6,911 nt of DNA from an uncultured Eubacteriales bacterium. Its GTDB lineage: Bacteria; Bacillota; Clostridia; Oscillospirales; CAG-382. Location of the stretch: positions 1 through 6,911 of the forward strand of contig URCT01000123.1 in NCBI GenBank assembly GCA_900546385.1. Direction: 5' to 3'. The first letter of the stretch is position 1; every line of letters starts with the position of its first letter. Made by a program: the position numbers and the translations under genes. The notes under the pieces are model-generated. The model searched no databases and was not told the origin of the DNA. It worked only from the letters and a program-made list of their open reading frames with translations. This document shows, piece by piece, positions 5,377-6,911 of the stretch.

Positions 5377-5865
5377 ATGGAACGCATTTCAAAAACCAAC
5401 TATTATTTGGATATCGCGCAAACCGTGGCGGAACGCTCGACCTGCTTGCGGAAAAAATACGGAGCGATTATCGTTAAAAACGATGCCATCGTTTCGACCG
5501 GCTACGTGGGCGCACCGCGCGGCCGCAAGAACTGCTCGGATATCTGCCGCTGCACGCGCGACGAAATGAACATTCCGCGCGGTGAACGGTATGAAATGTG
5601 CCGGTCGGTTCATGCGGAAATGAACGCGGTCATCAATGCGTCGCGCGATCAAATGCTTGGCGCAGACCTTTATCTTGCCTGTATGGACGCCAAGACCGGC
5701 GAGCTGGTTTCCGGCACGTGCTGCTGCATGATGTGCAAACGCGTCGTGATCAATGCCGGCATCGAGCGCGTCATTGTGCGCGAAACGCCGGAAGAATACA
5801 CCGTTTACCATACCGCCGACTGGATCGAAAACGACGACAGTCTAAGCGGCAAATTCGGCTATTAG
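5377..5865 (+). CDS. dCMP deaminase (ComEB-like, zinc-dependent deaminase family)
   Basis: This enzyme would deaminate dCMP to dUMP, feeding thymidylate synthesis in the cytosol. The 162-residue protein shows the cytidine/deoxycytidylate deaminase zinc site: His79-Ala-Glu81 in SVHAEMNAV (His as ligand, Glu as proton shuttle), and the CxxC pair Cys117-Met-Met-Cys120 in the block TCCCMMCKRVVINAGIERVIV. The segment GYVGAPRGRKNCSDICRCTRDEMNIPRGERYEMCRS (42-77) matches the insertion of dCMP deaminases, whose extra Cys residues can form a second zinc site. The usual PCxxC has Cys in place of Pro here (CCxxC). The start at 5377 follows a CGGAGGT site, and the frame is open 12 codons further without another good site. 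It heads the cluster and is followed after 32 nt by the phosphatase. The family is sure; a late-competence role (ComEB) cannot be inferred. Confidence 0.9.
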   Translation: MERISKTNYYLDIAQTVAERSTCLRKKYGAIIVKNDAIVSTGYVGAPRGRKNCSDICRCTRDEMNIPRGERYEMCRSVHAEMNAVINASRDQMLGADLYLACMDAKTGELVSGTCCCMMCKRVVINAGIERVIVRETPEEYTVYHTADWIENDDSLSGKFGY

Positions 5866-5897
5866 GCCGCAAACCCATTGCAAAGGAGTCTCTTCTC

Positions 5898-6332
5898 ATG
5901 AAAAAAGTATTGTTTGTTTGTTCCGGAAATACCTGTCGCAGCCCCATGGCGCAGGCTTGTTTCAATGATCTCGCCAAAAAGCGCGGGATCGACGCGGTCG
6001 CTTTTTCGGCCGGTCTTTATACCCAAGACGGTCTGCCGTATGCTGCCAACACCTTAGAGGTGCTGCAGGACAACGGAATCACCGTCTCCGGTTCATCCAA
6101 ACAGATCACCGATGAAATGCTTGCCGAATGTGACCTTGTGTTCGGTCTTACCTATTCGTTAAGCACGGCGCTTGTGGCGGCATTCCCGGATCATTCGGAT
6201 AAGATTTACCGCTTTCCGCTCGAAGTGCCGGATCCGTTCGGCGGTGACATTGTGCTGTATCGGCGCAGCTTTAATAAAATTGCCGAAGGTATCGGAAAAA
6301 TCTTAAATGCCATCGAGGTAAACAAGCTGTGA
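5898..6332 (+). CDS. Low-molecular-weight phosphatase, probable protein-arginine phosphatase (YwlE-like)
   Basis: A 144-residue phosphatase of the low-molecular-weight protein tyrosine phosphatase fold. The P-loop CX5RS is at residues 8-15 (Cys8-Ser-Gly-Asn-Thr-Cys-Arg14-Ser), with Cys8 the nucleophile. The general acid is Asp112 in VPDPFGGD. Position 12 in the P-loop is Thr; in B. subtilis YwlE the equivalent Thr11 is known to set phosphoarginine preference, whereas tyrosine-specific relatives usually carry Ile or Val. The DPFGG acid loop is also YwlE-like. So a protein-arginine phosphatase, countering an McsB-type kinase, is more likely than a tyrosine phosphatase. The start at 5898 has an AAGGAG site (5882-5887); the same frame is open for 100 codons upstream, but that stretch is a shadow of the deaminase gene. 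The stop overlaps the rimI start by GTGA. Confidence 0.9.
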   Translation: MKKVLFVCSGNTCRSPMAQACFNDLAKKRGIDAVAFSAGLYTQDGLPYAANTLEVLQDNGITVSGSSKQITDEMLAECDLVFGLTYSLSTALVAAFPDHSDKIYRFPLEVPDPFGGDIVLYRRSFNKIAEGIGKILNAIEVNKL

Positions 6333-6811
6333 GCGAGCCGGACGTTTCCGCCGCGCTTTCCGTCTCCTATACCGAGGACGGGAAACCATATGTGGACGAT
6401 CTTGCCCGGGCGGAAGCCGTTTGCTTTTCCGAACCGTGGAGCACAAAGGCGATAGAGGAGTTTTTGTCACAGCCGTATAACCATGTGCTTGCCGCCTTGG
6501 TGAACGGCGTGTTTGCAGGCTATATCACCTATACGCGCATCGCCGATGAAATACAGATTGCCAACGTTGCCGTTCTGCCGGAGTTTCGCCGAAAGGGCCT
6601 TGCCGACGGTTTGCTTTGCCGCTTGGCACAGTCGGCAAAACAGAACGGCGTGACCAAAACCGGCCTTGAGGTGCGCCTTTCCAACCTTCCGGCAAGAAAC
6701 CTGTATGAAAAGAATGGGTTCGAAGCGGTCGGCTCACGGCGGAATTTTTATAAGAATCCGACCGAGGATGCCGTCCTTTACGACCGCTACTCGGAAAATG
6801 ACGCAGAATAA
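6329..6811 (+). CDS. rimI: Ribosomal-protein-alanine N-acetyltransferase RimI
   Basis: A GNAT-family acetyltransferase that in E. coli acetylates the N-terminal alanine of ribosomal protein S18; relatives may act on other N-termini. The 160 residues show the RimI pattern: the early CFSEPWS motif (32-38), the acetyl-CoA loop NVAVLPEFRRKGLADGLL (79-96), the catalytic block LEVRLSNLPARNLYEKNGF (113-131) and NFYKNPTEDAVLYDR (139-153). Glu114 and Tyr126 match, in spacing, the catalytic Glu103 and Tyr115 of E. coli RimI. The start is GTG at 6329, overlapping the previous stop as GTGA, with GAGGT at 6315-6319 as ribosome binding site; no ATG alternative exists before the conserved region. An unusual N-terminal extension of about 25 residues precedes the conserved motif. 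tsaD follows after 52 nt, the common rimI-tsaD pairing. Confidence 0.93.
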   Translation: MSEPDVSAALSVSYTEDGKPYVDDLARAEAVCFSEPWSTKAIEEFLSQPYNHVLAALVNGVFAGYITYTRIADEIQIANVAVLPEFRRKGLADGLLCRLAQSAKQNGVTKTGLEVRLSNLPARNLYEKNGFEAVGSRRNFYKNPTEDAVLYDRYSENDAE

Positions 6812-6863
6812 ACCGTGCGAAGACCGCCTGCGGACGGATTCGCCAAAAGGATAACATCGACTT

Positions 6864-6911
6864 ATGGATATACTTGCTATCGAATCGTCCTGCGACGAAA
6901 CCGCCGCCGCT
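6864..6911 (+). CDS. tsaD: tRNA N6-threonylcarbamoyltransferase TsaD, N-terminal fragment (cut by window end)
   Basis: Only 16 codons are visible, but MDILAIESSCDETAAA is the near-invariant N-terminus of TsaD (Gcp/YgjD), the ASKHA-fold enzyme that, with TsaB and TsaE, transfers threonylcarbamoyl to A37 of ANN-decoding tRNAs. The ATG at 6864 has AAAAGGA (6845-6851) upstream. The rimI-tsaD order supports the call. The gene continues beyond the window. Confidence 0.9.
   Translation, partial: MDILAIESSCDETAAA

Noticed and set aside
5598..5897. A 100-residue N-terminal extension of the phosphatase
   Set aside because: It is an out-of-frame reading of the deaminase gene; the MKKVLFVCSGNTCRS start at 5898 is the family N-terminus and has its own ribosome binding site.
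6817..6843. Hairpin between rimI and tsaD (GCGAA/TTCGC)
   Set aside because: The inner stem is weak and no T-run follows, so it is not a terminator; tsaD is probably co-transcribed.
1..6911. CRISPR array, tRNA, transposase or integrase
   Set aside because: No regularly spaced repeats, no tRNA-like cloverleaf sequence and no frame resembling mobile-element proteins were seen on either strand.

Overview
The window looks like a chromosomal segment of a Bacillota bacterium, most likely class Clostridia and perhaps an Oscillospiraceae-type gut or rumen anaerobe. This rests on the style of RpoA and L17, strong AGGAGG-type ribosome binding sites, U-tailed intrinsic terminators, a YwlE-type phosphatase and moderate GC content. 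The assignment is an inference from style; no search was run.

Region 1 (1-1187, plus strand): the 3' end of rpoA (truncated by the window edge), a 151-nt gap rich in inverted repeats, then rplQ (ribosomal protein L17). This is the end of the large ribosomal protein operon. It is closed by one intrinsic terminator, followed by a second terminator with a perfect 20-bp stem that can work in both directions.

Region 2 (1188-4281, minus strand): a three-gene sugar-acid operon, transcribed as KDPG/KDPGal-type aldolase, 2-dehydro-3-deoxygalactonokinase (17-nt overlap), then a beta-propeller glycosidase-like protein. The kinase and aldolase together would turn 2-keto-3-deoxygalactonate into pyruvate and glyceraldehyde 3-phosphate. 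The third gene is split by an apparent +1 frameshift at a 4-base homopolymer near 2253-2256. The two fragments rejoin cleanly into a 504-residue protein.

Region 3 (4282-5230): a divergent AraC-family regulator, read on the plus strand, shares a 148-nt control region with the operon. That region holds two mirror-image -10 boxes inside a perfect 10-bp inverted repeat, and a direct repeat spaced 42 bp apart. It is probably the local regulator of the sugar-acid operon.

Region 4 (5231-6911, plus strand): a housekeeping cluster starting from a recognisable sigma-A-type promoter. It encodes a dCMP deaminase, a low-molecular-weight phosphatase with YwlE-like (protein-arginine phosphatase) signatures, RimI (GTGA overlap with the gene before), and the first 16 codons of TsaD (tRNA t6A synthesis), cut by the window edge.

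I see no mobile element, CRISPR array, tRNA or rRNA. The least explained parts are the structured rpoA-rplQ spacer, the symmetric divergent control region, and the split glycosidase-like gene of unknown substrate.
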